Part shown: positions 62,937 to 64,000 of the stretch, piece by piece | Position numbering within the stretch: the first letter of the stretch is position 1 | Layout of the letters: each line of letters starts with the position of its first letter | NCBI GenBank assembly: GCA_009760855.2 | Contig: WPIO01000004.1 | Location: forward strand, 11,372,501-11,436,500 | DNA from: Cristatella mucedo | Lineage: Eukaryota > Bryozoa > Phylactolaemata > Cristatellidae | Length of the DNA: 64,000 nt | Direction: 5' to 3' | The notes under the pieces: model-generated | The model's input: the letters and a program-made list of their open reading frames with translations, nothing else | Database searches by the model: none | Told to the model about the DNA's origin: nothing | Position numbers and translations under genes: made by a program

Positions 62937-64000
62937 CTTTAAGGGGTCTCACTCTCCAGATATAAATGGCTCGACCGACAAGTTGTCAGCATTTTTTACT
63001 GAAATAATTGTGCACATTTGTGCCTGCGTAAAGCTCCCTTCGAATTAGCAATTGTTTAATCGCAACCTTCCTTAAGAGATTTTTTGTAGTTTCTGCATGC
63101 GCCGTGGCTACCTTAATGAAGTCTAGTAAAAAGATCTTGTCTCCTGAAGATGGCATACCATTGCCTTTATGGTCTTCACTGGCTGACACACTCTTTCTAG
63201 CCATATCTGAGATTATTGTGCTTCTCTGGAAAGAAGGGGTCGTACGAAAGTCCTTCAAATCGGCTATCATTAGACCAATACTTAAAAATCCTGGATTACT
63301 TACAGAAGTCCTTGCAAACTAGCACCCAGTTTTCCCTCTTCCCTTTTTGTCAAAGATTTTTGAAAATCTTGTCGCTAAGCAGCCTTTAGCAAACATTTAA
63401 AAAAAATGTTTATTTTTAGAAAAAGTATGCATTGTCATAAAAATTTCAGTTGGGATTCAAGTGGCAGCACTCGACCGAAACTGCTTTCTCCGTGTCACCG
63501 ATGACATCCTACGCAGCAGCGATGACAGGTACGTCATTGCCCTAGTGCTGCTAGATTTATCTGCTGCCTTTGACACTATTGATCATGACATCCTGCTTGA
63601 GCGATTGAACACAACGATCGGTCTGGCAGACGAAGCACTGATATGGTTCAAATCGTACTTGTGCGGTCGGGTTCAATGCTTGTACTGCGGGGAGGGGGGT
63701 CGGGTCTCACCTAACAGTCCAGTCACCTGTGGAGTCCCAGAATGGTCCGTCATCGGTCCTTGGCTGTTTTCTATTCATGCTCAGTCTCAAGGAAAAGTGA
63801 TTCGACCCCATGGACTAAGATATAACTTTTGTGCTTACGCTATTCAGCTGTTTTTGCCATTTAAACCTTCGGAGTCATCTGCTGCATTGACTGATAAACT
63901 GAATGCTTGCCTTGCAGACGTTCGATTCAGGATGTCTGTTAAGCGATGGGCTTGGCTCCCTCCTTCATACCTAACTGACCTGCTGCACCAGTTTCAGCCT
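62937..64000 (+). mobile_element. LINE family 1 reverse transcriptase, runs off window end (pseudogene)
   Basis: Plus-strand pieces across shifts: 'STDKLSAFFTEIIVHI', 'GVVRKSFKSAIIRPILKNPG', 'LPFLSKIFENLVAKQ', 'VIALVLLDLSAAFDTIDHDI' (palm motif A), 'LIWFKSYLCGRVQC', 'PVTCGVPEWSVIGPWLFSI', and 'FCAYAIQLFLPF', where an intact copy has the YADD motif. A jump to 'LPPSYLTDLLHQFQP' (C-terminal block) marks an internal deletion. It is catalytically dead. Confidence 0.8.

Overview
The window is eukaryotic, animal-type genomic DNA. It has spliced coding exons with GT..AG junctions and long introns, dispersed non-LTR retrotransposons (LINEs), tRNA-derived SINEs, DNA-transposon MITEs, and long CA, TA, AG and AAT microsatellites. 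There is no operon-like packing. The repeats and the gene suggest an invertebrate metazoan, but the sequence alone does not fix the phylum. Most open reading frames here are chance, repeat-derived or microsatellite-derived.

One protein-coding gene can be supported: a Ras-like small GTPase of the RERG/RASL group on the plus strand. It is assembled from four coding exons: 29521-29623 (P-loop), 35927-35983 (switch I), 42005-42081 (to the DTAG box) and 51368-51877 (G4/G5 boxes and tail). Intron phases are 1, 1 and 0, and the joined frame is 248 codons. The P-loop lacks glycine at the Ras-12 and Ras-13 positions, and the residue after DTAG is Cys instead of Gln. The introns (about 6.3, 6.0 and 9.3 kb) hold a CpG-rich island (31.85-33.3 kb), a 53-bp minisatellite directly after the exon 2 donor, a pogo-like MITE, many LINE/SINE pieces and a SPIN-like hAT MITE.

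The rest is largely a repeat landscape. LINE family 1 is L2/CR1-like, with endonuclease remnants at 54.1-54.85 kb and reverse transcriptase or C-terminal pieces at 8.9, 10.9-12.2, 14.9-15.8, 45.6, 46.1, 48.5-49.4, 50.4, 57.7-59.8 and 62.9-64.0 kb. LINE family 2 occurs at 5.9, 16.8-18.4, 58.4 and 62.2 kb. SINE1 is tRNA-headed and ends in a segment like 'aaaagaggctnttnaatcagct'. SINE2 is tRNA-headed and shares a 3' stem-loop with LINE family 1, which suggests a SINE/LINE mobilisation pair.

Structural oddities include a 102-bp-arm palindrome made of LINE reverse-transcriptase sequence (17634-17846), four short near-perfect hairpins, a three-deep nested insertion (57.7-59.8 kb) and an inverted pair of LINE ends flanking 0.6 kb (14.1-15.0 kb). 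No rRNA gene, functional tRNA gene, CRISPR array or prokaryotic feature was seen. Coordinates of decayed repeats are approximate to tens of bases.
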